From assembly GCF_031834615.1 (NCBI RefSeq), contig NZ_CP115543.1:1499001-1563000 (forward strand): DNA of 64,000 bases, read 5' to 3'. This document shows, in pieces, positions 20,237-29,033 of this stretch. The DNA is from Stenotrophomonas aracearum (GTDB lineage: Bacteria; Pseudomonadota; Gammaproteobacteria; Xanthomonadales; Xanthomonadaceae). Position 1 is the stretch's first letter; each line of letters begins with the position of its first letter. The notes below the pieces were generated by a model. That model searched no databases, was not told the origin of the DNA, and worked only from the letters and a program-made list of their open reading frames with translations. A program made the position numbers and the translations under genes.

Positions 20237-20311
20237 GGGCGGTTAGCTCAGCGGTAGAGCACTACCTTGACATGGTAGGGGTCACAGGTTCGAACCCTGT
20301 ACCGCCCACCA
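20237..20311 (+). tRNA. tRNA-Val (anticodon GAC)
   Basis: A 75-nt cloverleaf. Acceptor GGGCGGT pairs with ACCGCCC, the anticodon loop is TTGACAT (GAC), the T arm is CAGG-TTCGAAC-CCTG-like, and CCA is encoded. Confidence 0.97.
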
Positions 20312-20342
20312 CTCCAGTCCCAGCGACTGCGGTGGAACAACA

Positions 20343-20371
20343 GAAAAGCCGGCCATCAGGTCGGCTTTTTT
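20343..20371 (+). terminator. terminator after tRNA-Val
   Basis: AAAGCCGGCC and GGTCGGCTTT pair around ATCA, with one mismatch, and lead into TTTTTT. Confidence 0.75.
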
Positions 20372-20485
20372 GCTTTCTGCGCCCTGCGCCAGCGGAACTT
20401 CCCGACACCCTGTTTCGCACCCGGCCGATGGCACGGGCATCGCCGACTGTCCACGCTGTGCGTTCCATCGCAGCGGGTGTGCTGC

Positions 20486-22885
20486 ATGTCGTGCGTGTCG
20501 CAGCAGTCCCCACGAATCTTTGCAGCGCCGTTGCCGATATTCGGCAAAGCCGCCGCAGCTGCGCTGCTGTGCGGCGCCTGCGGGGTGGTGTTCGCGCCGT
20601 TGCTGATGCCAGTGGTCACGGCGTGGTGCGCGCTGTGCGCCGGCGTCCTGCTCTGGTGCAGCTGGGGGCGTGGACGCTGGTGCGGCGCGTTGCTGGTGGG
20701 CATCGGCTGGACCACGGTGCAGGCGCAAGCCGGACTGGACATACAGCTGCCGGCCCATGCGACCTCCCGCGAGTACACCGTGCAGGGCAGGGTGGTGGAC
20801 CTGCCGCAACACGGGCCGCGCAGCACCCGGTTCCGTATTCGCGTGGATGACGATCCAGCCCAGCCGACCCTGCTGCGCGGTCGCGAGTTGGCGCTGGCCT
20901 GGTACGACGCCACGCCTACCCGCGCGCCTGCACCGCGCCTGGCCGTGCAGGCCGGTGCCCGCTGGCAGTTCCAGGCGCGGCTGCGCCCGCCGCGTGGACT
21001 GCGCAACCCCGGCGGTTTCGATGCCGAGCGGCACGCGCTGCTGCAGCGGCTGGCCGGCACCGGGCATGTGCGCGCGGGCAGGGCGCTGGGCCCGCCGACG
21101 GGACTGCCGGCCTGGCGCGAGCGCATGGCCGCGGCCATCGCCGTGCAGGTGCCGGGCCCCGGCGCGCGCTTCGTGCAGGCGCTGGCGCTGGGCGACACCC
21201 GGGCGCTGGGGCAGCGTGACTGGGATGACCTGCGCGCGCTGGGCCTGACCCATCTGATCGCCATTTCCGGGTTCCACGTCGGGCTGGTCGCGGGGTTTGC
21301 GGCGGCACTGGCGTCGCTGGTGTGGCGGGTACTCCCGGTGCTGGGCCGGTACTGGCCACGGCCTCTGGCCGCGGCCTCGTCGGCCGTGGTCGGGGCCGCG
21401 CTGTACGCCGCAGCGGCCGGCTTCGCCCTGCCGACCGTGCGCACGGTGCTGATGATCGCGGTGGTGGCGCTGGCCCGCTGCACGCGGCGCCCCGGCACGG
21501 TCGGCCAGTCGCTGGCCCTGGCGGCATTGGCGGTGCTGCTGGTCGACCCACTGTCGCTGCTGGCGCCGGGGTTCTGGCTCAGTTTCGCCGGCGTGCTGTG
21601 GCTGGTCTGGTGCCTGCCGGGCCGCGACCTGCACTGGCTGCGCACCTTCCTGGCCGCGCAGGGCGTGGCCACGCTGGCGCTGCTGCCGCTGACCGTGGCG
21701 CTGTTCGGCCAGGCCTCGCGCGCCGGTCCGCTGGTCAACCTGCTGGCCATCCCGTGGTGGAGCCTGGTGGTGGTGCCGCTGTCACTGCTGGGCACGGGAC
21801 TGGAAGCGGTGTACGAGGGCGCCGGGCGCTGGCCTTGGCGCGCGGCCGCCGCCTGTTTCGAGGCGAGCTGGTGGCTGTTCGGCACCGTCGCGCGGCAGCC
21901 TTGGGCGCTGTGGTGGGCGCCGTTGGCGGGCGCCGGCGCGGTGCCGGCCGCGCTGCTTGGCGTGTTCTGGCTGCTGCTGCCGCGCGCCGCCGGGGCACGC
22001 TTTCCGGCCCTGCTGCTGTGCCTGCCGCTGCTGTGGCCGGCCCGCGACCGCCCTGCGCCCGGCGAGGTCGAACTGCTGGTCATGGACGTGGGGCAGGGCC
22101 TGGCGGTGTGGGTGCGCACCCATCGCCACCGCCTGCTGTACGACGCCGGGCCGGCGGCAGAGGGCGGCTTCGACGCCGGCGAGCGGGTCGTCGTGCCGAC
22201 CCTGCATGCAGTGGGCGAAGCCGGCCTGGACCGCGTGCTGCTCAGCCACGGCGACCGCGACCACGCGGGCGGCATGCCGGCCGTGCGCCTCCACTTCGGC
22301 ACTCCGCCGCTGCATGCCCCGGCCGGTGCGGTCCGCGCCGACCTCACGCCGTGCCAGGCCGGGGATCGCTGGCGCTGGGACCAGGTCGACTTCACCGTCC
22401 TGCATCCGCCCGCGGGAATGGCCTACGCCGGCAATGCCAGCAGCTGCGTGCTGCGCATCCAGACCCTGCATGGCGCCGTGCTGCTGACCGGCGACATCGG
22501 CCACGCCGAGGAAGCGCGCCTGCTGGCGGCTGCCCCCGGCGCGTTGCGCGCCGAGGTCGCGCTGGTGGCCCACCATGGCAGCGCGGGGTCCTCCAGCCCT
22601 GACTGGATACAGGCGGTGGCGCCACGCCTGGCCATCGTCTCGGCCGGGCACGGCAACCGCTTCGGCCACCCGCGCCGGGAGGTGGTGCAGCGCTGGCGCG
22701 CGGCCAGCGCCGAGGTGCTGGGCACCGCAGACAGCGGCGCGCTGCGGATCTGGCTGGGCCGGGACGGGCTCCAGGTCCGCGAACAGCGTCTTTTCGAACG
22801 CCGTTGGTGGGATGCCGCGGAGCGGGCGCGGTCGGCTGCTATCCTATCGGCGGTCATGAACACGGTCGATGGGCCGGAGGGTTGA
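20486..22885 (+). CDS. comEC: DNA internalization channel protein ComEC/Rec2
   Basis: ComEC is the inner-membrane channel that takes in single-stranded DNA during natural transformation. The roughly 800-residue chain has N-terminal membrane helices, an OB-like soluble part, a competence domain with ALALGDTRALGQRDWDDLRALGLTHLIAISGFHVGL, about eight further helices, and a C-terminal metallo-beta-lactamase-like nuclease domain with VMDVGQGLAVWV and LLSHGDRDHAGG (HxDxDH metal motif). The start is uncertain: a GTG at 20477 and the ATG at 20486 are in frame. It is followed by exbB after 3 bp. Linkage of comEC with msbA and lpxK is also seen in E. coli. Confidence 0.94.
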   Translation: MSCVSQQSPRIFAAPLPIFGKAAAAALLCGACGVVFAPLLMPVVTAWCALCAGVLLWCSWGRGRWCGALLVGIGWTTVQAQAGLDIQLPAHATSREYTVQGRVVDLPQHGPRSTRFRIRVDDDPAQPTLLRGRELALAWYDATPTRAPAPRLAVQAGARWQFQARLRPPRGLRNPGGFDAERHALLQRLAGTGHVRAGRALGPPTGLPAWRERMAAAIAVQVPGPGARFVQALALGDTRALGQRDWDDLRALGLTHLIAISGFHVGLVAGFAAALASLVWRVLPVLGRYWPRPLAAASSAVVGAALYAAAAGFALPTVRTVLMIAVVALARCTRRPGTVGQSLALAALAVLLVDPLSLLAPGFWLSFAGVLWLVWCLPGRDLHWLRTFLAAQGVATLALLPLTVALFGQASRAGPLVNLLAIPWWSLVVVPLSLLGTGLEAVYEGAGRWPWRAAAACFEASWWLFGTVARQPWALWWAPLAGAGAVPAALLGVFWLLLPRAAGARFPALLLCLPLLWPARDRPAPGEVELLVMDVGQGLAVWVRTHRHRLLYDAGPAAEGGFDAGERVVVPTLHAVGEAGLDRVLLSHGDRDHAGGMPAVRLHFGTPPLHAPAGAVRADLTPCQAGDRWRWDQVDFTVLHPPAGMAYAGNASSCVLRIQTLHGAVLLTGDIGHAEEARLLAAAPGALRAEVALVAHHGSAGSSSPDWIQAVAPRLAIVSAGHGNRFGHPRREVVQRWRAASAEVLGTADSGALRIWLGRDGLQVREQRLFERRWWDAAERARSAAILSAVMNTVDGPEG

Positions 22886-22888
22886 AAC

Positions 22889-23563
22889 GTGTGGGAACTG
22901 GTCAAGGCCGGTGGCTGGCCGATGCTGCCGCTGCTGCTGTTGGGCGTACTGGCTTTGGCGATTGTCCTGGAGCGTTTCTGGACCTTGCGACGCAATGAGG
23001 TCCTGCCCCCGGGGCTGGGCCAGGAAGTGCGCAACTGGGCGGCGCGCGGCAAGCTCGACCCCACCCACATCCAGTCGCTGCGGGCCAACTCGCCGCTGGG
23101 CGCGTTGCTGGCCGTGGCGCTGGAAGCGCGCAATCGCCCGCGCGACCAGATCCGCGAGCGCATCGAAGATGCCGGCCGGCACCTGGTGCACCGCATGGAG
23201 CGTTTCCTGAACGCGCTGGGCACGATCGCCTCGGCCGGCCCGCTGCTGGGCCTGCTCGGTACCGTGGTCGGCATGATCCAGATGTTCATGGGCATCCTCG
23301 ACCACGGCGTGGGCGACGTGAACCAGCTGGCCGGCGGTATCGGCAAGGCGCTGGTGTGCACCGCCACCGGCATGATCGTGGCCATTCCGGCGCTGATGTT
23401 CCATCGCTACTTCAAGGGCCGCATCGGCGGTTACGTGATCGAGATGGAAATGGAAGCGTCGGCACTGCTCGATGCGTTGGACGGCCGCCCCAGCGTTCTG
23501 AACACGCCGCCCCGCGCCGGCGCCGCCTCTGCGGCCGCTGCGCCTGTCACGGCCAAGGGCTGA
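22889..23563 (+). CDS. exbB: MotA/TolQ/ExbB proton channel family protein
   Basis: A 224-residue inner-membrane protein that pairs with ExbD to turn proton flow into mechanical work for TonB or a related partner. Three membrane segments are visible: residues 12-28, then the long helix pair with GTIASAGPLLGLLGTVVGMIQMF and GIGKALVCTATGMIVAIPALMFH, which carry the conserved channel Thr residues. The start is a GTG 3 bp after the comEC stop. Because exbB-exbD precede msbA and no tonB is adjacent, the system may serve the envelope rather than the big receptor at 5.5 kb; this is inference. Confidence 0.92.
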   Translation: MWELVKAGGWPMLPLLLLGVLALAIVLERFWTLRRNEVLPPGLGQEVRNWAARGKLDPTHIQSLRANSPLGALLAVALEARNRPRDQIRERIEDAGRHLVHRMERFLNALGTIASAGPLLGLLGTVVGMIQMFMGILDHGVGDVNQLAGGIGKALVCTATGMIVAIPALMFHRYFKGRIGGYVIEMEMEASALLDALDGRPSVLNTPPRAGAASAAAAPVTAKG

Positions 23564-23566
23564 CGG

Positions 23567-23989
23567 ATGCGCATCCGCAACGACCGGGTCCAGGACGAGG
23601 TGCATATCGATCTGGTGCCCCTGATCGACGTCATCCTCGTACTGATCATCTTCTTCGTGGTCACCACCACCTTCGACGCGCGCTCGACGCTGCAGCTGCA
23701 GCTGCCGACCGCCAGCCAGCAGGACACCACCGAGCCGCCGCGTTCGCTGAGCGTGCTGGTCAACGCCGAAGGCCGTTACTTCATCAACGACCAGGAAGTG
23801 CTGCGCACGGACGTCGAGTCGGTCAAGCAGACCATTGCCGCCGTCGCCGGCAGCGACCGTGAGCAGACCGTGCTGCTGCGCGCCGACGCGCGCACCCCGT
23901 ACCAGGCCGTGGTCACCGCCCAGGACGCCCTGGGCCAGCTCGGTTTCCGCCGCATCGCCATCGCTACCGCGCCGGAGGTGCGTCCATGA
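23567..23989 (+). CDS. exbD: ExbD/TolR family transport protein
   Basis: A 140-residue partner of the ExbB-like protein just upstream (3-bp gap). The N-terminal stretch VHIDLVPLIDVILVLIIFFVVTTTF has the conserved Asp in the membrane helix that carries protons. The periplasmic part ends with the RADARTPYQAVVTAQDALGQLGFRRIAIAT block found in ExbD/TolR. Its stop overlaps the msbA start (ATGA), so energy-coupling proteins and lipid A flippase are translated together. Confidence 0.93.
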   Translation: MRIRNDRVQDEVHIDLVPLIDVILVLIIFFVVTTTFDARSTLQLQLPTASQQDTTEPPRSLSVLVNAEGRYFINDQEVLRTDVESVKQTIAAVAGSDREQTVLLRADARTPYQAVVTAQDALGQLGFRRIAIATAPEVRP

Positions 23990-25734
23990 GTAAACAACAC
24001 GCGCCGATCTGGCCGATCTACAAGCGCCTGCTCGGCTACACCCGCGCCTACTGGGTGTTCATGGTTGCCGCTGTCATCGCGATGGTGGTCGAAGCGCTGG
24101 CCGGCTACCACTTCACCAAGCTGATGGAGCCGCTCGTCAACCGCGGCTTCGTCAATCCCGAGCCGCGCATGGCGGTGATCCTGCCGCTGACCATCCTCGG
24201 CCTGTTCATGATGCGCAGCCTGGCCACCCTGGTCAGCGACTACGCACTGGCCCGCACCGGCCGCAGCGTGGTCCGCGACCTGCGTGAGCAGGTGCTGTCC
24301 AAGTACCTGCACCTGCCGTCGTCGCACTTCGACAGCGAAGCCACGCCGGTCATGGTCAGCCGACTGAACTACGACACCGAGCAGGTCACCCAGGCCAGTG
24401 CGGACGCGCTCAAGACGCTGGTCGCCGACACCCTGACCATCATCGCCATGCTGGTGGTGATGCTGCAGATGAGCGTCAAGGTCACCGTGGCGATGCTGGT
24501 GGTGGTGCCGCTGATCGGCGTGATCGTGTCGTTCGTGGGCAAGCGCTACCGGCGCATCAGCCGCGGCATCCAGGACGGCATGGGCAGCATGGCGCAGACC
24601 GCCGAGCAGTCGCTGGCGGCGCAGCAGGAAGTGAAGGTGCACGGCACCCAGGCGCACGAGATTGCGCGCTATTCGCGCCTGGCGAACCGCATGCTCGGCC
24701 TCAACATGAAGGTGGAAACCACGCGCGCGCTGGCCTCCAGCACCGTGCAGTTCCTCGCCGCGCTGGCGCTGGCGGTGATCGTGTGGGTATCCACCCGCGA
24801 GGCACTCGCCGGGCGCTTGAACGCCGGCCAGTTCATGGGCCTGATGACCTCGATGATGGCCATCATTCCCTCGCTGCGCCGCCTGACCAGCGTGCAGACT
24901 TCGATCTCGCGCGGCGTGGCCGCCGCCGAACGCCTGTTCGGCATCCTCGACCTGCCGGTCGAGCGCGACCAGGGCAGCACGCGCGCCCAGCGCGTGCGCG
25001 GCGAACTGTCGTTCGAGCACGTGATGCTGCGCTATCGCGAAGATACCGGCATCGCGCTCGACGACATCACCTTCGTGGCCAAGCCGGGCACCGTCACCGC
25101 CATCGTCGGCCGCTCCGGCAGCGGCAAGACCAGCCTGATCCGCCTGGTGCCGCGCTTCTACGAACCCAGCGGCGGCTGCATCCGTCTCGACGGCGTGCCA
25201 CTGGACGACTACCCGCTGGCCGACCTGCGCCGCCAGGTCGCGATGGTCGGGCAGAAGGTCATGCTGTTCGACGACACCGTGGGCGCCAACATCGCCTATG
25301 GCATGGATGCCACCGACGAACAGATCCGCAAGGCGGCCGAAGCGGCCAACGCGTGGGAGTTCATCGAACGCATGCCGCAGCAGCTGCAGACCCCGGTCGG
25401 TGAGAACGGTGCGCTGCTTTCCGGTGGCCAGCGCCAGCGCCTGGCGATCGCCCGCGCGATCCTGCGCGACGCGCCGGTGCTGATCCTGGACGAAGCCACC
25501 GCCGCGCTGGACAACGAATCCGAGCGGCTGGTGCAGGACGCACTGCAGCGCCTGATGCCCGAACGCACCACGCTGGTGATCGCGCACCGCCTGTCCACCA
25601 TCGAACACGCCGACCAGGTGCTGGTGATGGACCACGGCCGCATCGTCGAGCGCGGCACCCACAGCGAGCTGCTGGCGCTGGGCGGGCTGTATGAACACCT
25701 GCACAAGATGCAGTTCCGCGAAAGGCAGTCCTGA
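23986..25734 (+). CDS. msbA: lipid A export ATP-binding/permease protein
   Basis: MsbA flips core lipid A across the inner membrane. The 582-residue chain is a half transporter: six membrane helices in residues about 20-310, then an ATPase with Walker [12 protein letters not shown]-loop [13 protein letters not shown], signature [16 protein letters not shown], Walker [13 protein letters not shown] and switch His in VIAHRLSTI. It overlaps exbD upstream by 4 bp and lpxK downstream by one base (TGATG). The order msbA-lpxK is widely conserved and couples lipid A completion to export. Confidence 0.97.
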   Translation: MSKQHAPIWPIYKRLLGYTRAYWVFMVAAVIAMVVEALAGYHFTKLMEPLVNRGFVNPEPRMAVILPLTILGLFMMRSLATLVSDYALARTGRSVVRDLREQVLSKYLHLPSSHFDSEATPVMVSRLNYDTEQVTQASADALKTLVADTLTIIAMLVVMLQMSVKVTVAMLVVVPLIGVIVSFVGKRYRRISRGIQDGMGSMAQTAEQSLAAQQEVKVHGTQAHEIARYSRLANRMLGLNMKVETTRALASSTVQFLAALALAVIVWVSTREALAGRLNAGQFMGLMTSMMAIIPSLRRLTSVQTSISRGVAAAERLFGILDLPVERDQGSTRAQRVRGELSFEHVMLRYREDTGIALDDITFVAKPGTVTAIVGRSGSGKTSLIRLVPRFYEPSGGCIRLDGVPLDDYPLADLRRQVAMVGQKVMLFDDTVGANIAYGMDATDEQIRKAAEAANAWEFIERMPQQLQTPVGENGALLSGGQRQRLAIARAILRDAPVLILDEATAALDNESERLVQDALQRLMPERTTLVIAHRLSTIEHADQVLVMDHGRIVERGTHSELLALGGLYEHLHKMQFRERQS

Positions 25735-26756
25735 TGGCGTCGAAGGGGTCCCAGACGCCGTCGTACTGGTATGACGGCAGTGCGGTTCCGTTCGCCGCGC
25801 GCGTCCTGGCGCCGGTGTATGGCGGCGTGGTGGCGCTGCGTAGGGCGCTGTATCGGCGCGGCTGGTTCAAGCGCCACGCATTGCCGGTGCCGGTGATCGT
25901 GGTCGGCAACGTGACCGCCGGCGGCACCGGCAAGACGCCGCTGACCATCGCGCTGGTCGACCGCCTGCGCGAAGCCGGCTGGAAACCCGGCGTGGCCAGC
26001 CGCGGCTACGGCCGCGAAGACGCCAAGAGCGCGCGCTGGGTGGATGCGGATACCGAAACCGCGCTGGGCGGCGACGAGCCGGTACTGATCGCCTGGAAGA
26101 CCGGCGTGCCGGTGCGGGTCGACGCCGACCGCGTGGCGGCCGGCAAGGCGCTGATCGAAGCCGGCTGCGACATCATCGTCTGCGACGACGGCCTGCAGCA
26201 CTACCGGCTGGCGCGCGACGTCGAGATCGAAGTGGTCGACGCGCAGCGCCGCTATGGCAACGGGCGGCTGATCCCGGCCGGTCCATTGCGCGAACCGGCC
26301 AGCCGCGCGCGCGACTGCGACTTCCGCGTGGTCAACCTGGGTCAGGCCAGCGCCGACCCGGCCGCGCTCGCGTCGTGCGGGTTCGGCGAATGGGCGATGC
26401 AGCTGCATATCGACCGCGCCCAGCCGCTCAGCGGCGGCCGCGCCCGCGCGCTGTCGCACTTCCGTGGCCAGCGCGTACACGCGGTGGCCGGCATCGCGCA
26501 CCCGCAGCGCTTCTTCGACATGCTGCGCGCGCAGGGCATCGGCGTGGTTCCGCATGCCTTCGCCGACCACCATGCCTACCAGCCGGCCGACCTGCGTTTC
26601 GGCAGCGAGCTGCCGGTACTGATGACCGAAAAGGACGCGGTGAAGTGCAAGGTGTTCGCCAACGAATGGCATTTCGCCGTGCCGTTGTCGGCCGACCTGC
26701 CGGCCGCGTTCTGGGTCGCACTGCTCGACCGCGTGGATAAACTCGGCAAGCGCTGA
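25734..26756 (+). CDS. lpxK: tetraacyldisaccharide 4'-kinase
   Basis: LpxK phosphorylates the 4' position of the lipid A disaccharide, on the inner face of the inner membrane. It is 340 residues long with an N-terminal membrane-associated helix ([18 protein letters not shown]) and the P-loop [19 protein letters not shown] near residue 60. Further family blocks are [34 protein letters not shown] and [10 protein letters not shown]. It shares one base with the msbA stop, and kdsB follows after 39 bp. Confidence 0.96.
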   Translation: MASKGSQTPSYWYDGSAVPFAARVLAPVYGGVVALRRALYRRGWFKRHALPVPVIVVGNVTAGGTGKTPLTIALVDRLREAGWKPGVASRGYGREDAKSARWVDADTETALGGDEPVLIAWKTGVPVRVDADRVAAGKALIEAGCDIIVCDDGLQHYRLARDVEIEVVDAQRRYGNGRLIPAGPLREPASRARDCDFRVVNLGQASADPAALASCGFGEWAMQLHIDRAQPLSGGRARALSHFRGQRVHAVAGIAHPQRFFDMLRAQGIGVVPHAFADHHAYQPADLRFGSELPVLMTEKDAVKCKVFANEWHFAVPLSADLPAAFWVALLDRVDKLGKR

Positions 26757-26795
26757 GCGCTGCCGTTTCGTTGCGTTTTTACCGGAGGTGCCCGC

Positions 26796-27593
26796 ATGAG
26801 CCAGCCCGTCGATTTCGTTGTCGCCATTCCGGCGCGCTACGCCGCCTCGCGCCTGCCCGGCAAACCGCTGCGGCTGCTCGGCGGCACCCCGCTGGTGCGG
26901 CACGTGGCCGAACGCGCCCTGCAGGCCGGGGCACGCGAGGTCTGGGTGGCCACCGATGACACCCGCATCGCCGACGCGCTGCAGGGCCTGCCCACGGTGA
27001 AGGTGGCGATGACCGACCCCGGCCACGCCTCGGGCACCGACCGCCTGGCCGAGTGCGCGCGGCAGGCGGGCTGGTCGGACGACACCCTGGTGGTCAACCT
27101 GCAGGGCGACGAACCGTTCGCGCCGGCCGACGGCATCCGCGCCGTGGCCGAAGCGCTGGTCTACAGCGGGGCCGACATGGCCACCCTGGCGACCCCGGTC
27201 GAAGACGCCGAAACCCTGTTCGACCCGAACGTGGTCAAGGTGGTGCGCCAGCAGAACCTGGACGCGCTGTACTTCAGCCGCGCGCCGATCCCGTGGGACC
27301 GCGACGGCTTCGCGCGCTCGCGCGACAGCCTGTCCGGGCCGCACTGGCTGCGCCACATCGGCATCTATGCCTACCGCGCCGGGTTCCTGCAGCGCTTCGC
27401 CGCGCTGCCGCCGGGCCGGCTCGAACAGCTGGAGTCGCTGGAGCAGCTGCGGGTGCTGGAGGCCGGGCACCGCCTGAGCGTGGCGCTGTCCCCGGCGGCG
27501 TTCCCGCCGGGCATCGACACCCCGGCCGACCTGGAGCGTGCCGAGGCCTGGCTGGCCCGTCGTCAAATTGACGGTGGCACGACGGTTGCATGA
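26796..27593 (+). CDS. kdsB: 3-deoxy-manno-octulosonate cytidylyltransferase
   Basis: KdsB activates Kdo as CMP-Kdo for transfer to lipid A. The 265-residue protein begins [32 protein letters not shown], the nucleotide-binding signature, and has [33 protein letters not shown] and [19 protein letters not shown] upstream of the ATG is a strong ribosome binding site. It stands with msbA and lpxK as a lipid A and Kdo unit. kdsA, which makes Kdo-8-phosphate, is not in the window. Confidence 0.97.
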   Translation: MSQPVDFVVAIPARYAASRLPGKPLRLLGGTPLVRHVAERALQAGAREVWVATDDTRIADALQGLPTVKVAMTDPGHASGTDRLAECARQAGWSDDTLVVNLQGDEPFAPADGIRAVAEALVYSGADMATLATPVEDAETLFDPNVVKVVRQQNLDALYFSRAPIPWDRDGFARSRDSLSGPHWLRHIGIYAYRAGFLQRFAALPPGRLEQLESLEQLRVLEAGHRLSVALSPAAFPPGIDTPADLERAEAWLARRQIDGGTTVA

Positions 27594-27617
27594 CGCGCAG
27601 TCCTGCATAATCACCGC

Positions 27618-29033
27618 ATGAACGTACAGCTCGTCCAGGACCTTCCCGAATTCGCCACGTGGCTCAACGCCGCGCCGACCACCCTGACCGAACTGCGTGG
27701 TCGCCCGGTCGTACTCGCCTTCGTCAATGCCGGGTCGGTCTGGTGCGCGCAGCGCCTGGCCGAGCTGGGCCAGTGGCAGTCGCGCAACCCGGGCAAGCTG
27801 CAGCCGTTGATCCTGCAGGTGCCGCGCTTCGACTTCGAACGCACGCCCGAGCAGGCGCTGAAGCTGCTGCGCCGCCATGGCGTGGGGTCGCCGGCCCTGC
27901 TTGATGCGGACTGGGATGGCTGGCGCCGTTTCAACGTGACCGCCTGGCCGACCCTGGTGCTGCTGGATTCGCAGGGTAGGGAAGTGGACCGCCTGGTCGG
28001 CTTTGGCGACGACCTGGACCGCGCGCTCAACGCCCTGTGCCAGGGCATCGCCAGCCCGCTCGACGGCGACGCGCCGCGCCTGCGCGAGCTGAGCCCGGAG
28101 CCGCGCCTGCCGCTGCTGTTCCCGTCCGCGCTGGCAGTGAGCACCGAGCGGCTGTACATCGCCGACAGCGGCCACCACCGCATCCTCGAATGCAGCCATG
28201 CCGGCCGCGTGCTGCGCCAGTTCGGCCTGGGCACTGCCGACATGATGGACGGTGGCCCCGGCGAGGCCGCCTTCAACCGGCCGCAGGGGCTGGCGCTGGA
28301 GCGTGAGTGGCTGTACGTGGCCGACACCGGCAACCACGCGCTGCGCCGCGTCCATCTGCTGACCGGCCAGGTCGACACCCTGTGCGGCAACGGCCGTCCG
28401 GGCGAGCCGCGCGAAGGCGCGGTGGCCGACCCCCGCCAGGCGCCGTTGAACCATCCGCAGGGCATCGCCGTGGCCGACAACCAGGTCCACATCGCGATGG
28501 CCGGCGACAACCGCATCTGGAGCTACCACCTGGGCCAGCGCACGCTGTCCTGGCGGGCCGGCTCCGGCGCGATGGACGAGCGCGACGGCAGCGGCCACAT
28601 GGCCGCCTTCGCGCAGCCGACCGCGCTGGCCGCCGTGCAGCAGGTCCTGTACGTGTGCGATGCACTGGGTTCGTCGATCCGCTCGATGCAGCTGCGTGGC
28701 GACCTCGTCCAGACCCTGGTCGGGCAGGGACCGTGGTCCTTCGGCGAACAGGATGGCCCGCGCACCACCGCGTTGCTGCAGTATCCGCAGGCGATCGCGA
28801 TGAGCCCGGACGCCCCGGTGCTGTGGATCGCCGACGCTGGCAACGGCCGCCTGCGCACCCTGCGCCTGGGCGGCGGGGAATTGAGTACGGTGGAGCTGCC
28901 GCGTCGCCTGCACGGCCCGTCCGGGCTGGCACTCGGCGGCGGGGCGGTCTGGATTGCCGAAACCGACGCGCACGCCGTGCTGCGGTTCGACCCGGTCAGC
29001 GGCGTACTGAGCGACGTGCCGATCAGCGAATGA
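27618..29033 (+). CDS. NHL-repeat protein with N-terminal thioredoxin-like domain (NHLRC2-like)
   Basis: A 471-residue protein of two parts. Residues about 1-140 have a thioredoxin-like fold (TELRGRPVVLAFVNAGSVWCAQRLAEL, later AWPTLVLLDSQGREVDRLVGF), but the CxxC is reduced to one Cys (VWCAQ). Residues about 160-470 form a beta-propeller of NHL-type repeats, each with a pattern like LYIADSGHHRILE, LYVADTGNHALRRV and LWIADAGNGRLRTL. No signal peptide is seen, so it should be cytoplasmic. The domain order matches human NHLRC2 and bacterial relatives, whose role is unclear. Its stop overlaps uvrC by 4 bp. Confidence 0.85.
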   Translation: MNVQLVQDLPEFATWLNAAPTTLTELRGRPVVLAFVNAGSVWCAQRLAELGQWQSRNPGKLQPLILQVPRFDFERTPEQALKLLRRHGVGSPALLDADWDGWRRFNVTAWPTLVLLDSQGREVDRLVGFGDDLDRALNALCQGIASPLDGDAPRLRELSPEPRLPLLFPSALAVSTERLYIADSGHHRILECSHAGRVLRQFGLGTADMMDGGPGEAAFNRPQGLALEREWLYVADTGNHALRRVHLLTGQVDTLCGNGRPGEPREGAVADPRQAPLNHPQGIAVADNQVHIAMAGDNRIWSYHLGQRTLSWRAGSGAMDERDGSGHMAAFAQPTALAAVQQVLYVCDALGSSIRSMQLRGDLVQTLVGQGPWSFGEQDGPRTTALLQYPQAIAMSPDAPVLWIADAGNGRLRTLRLGGGELSTVELPRRLHGPSGLALGGGAVWIAETDAHAVLRFDPVSGVLSDVPISE

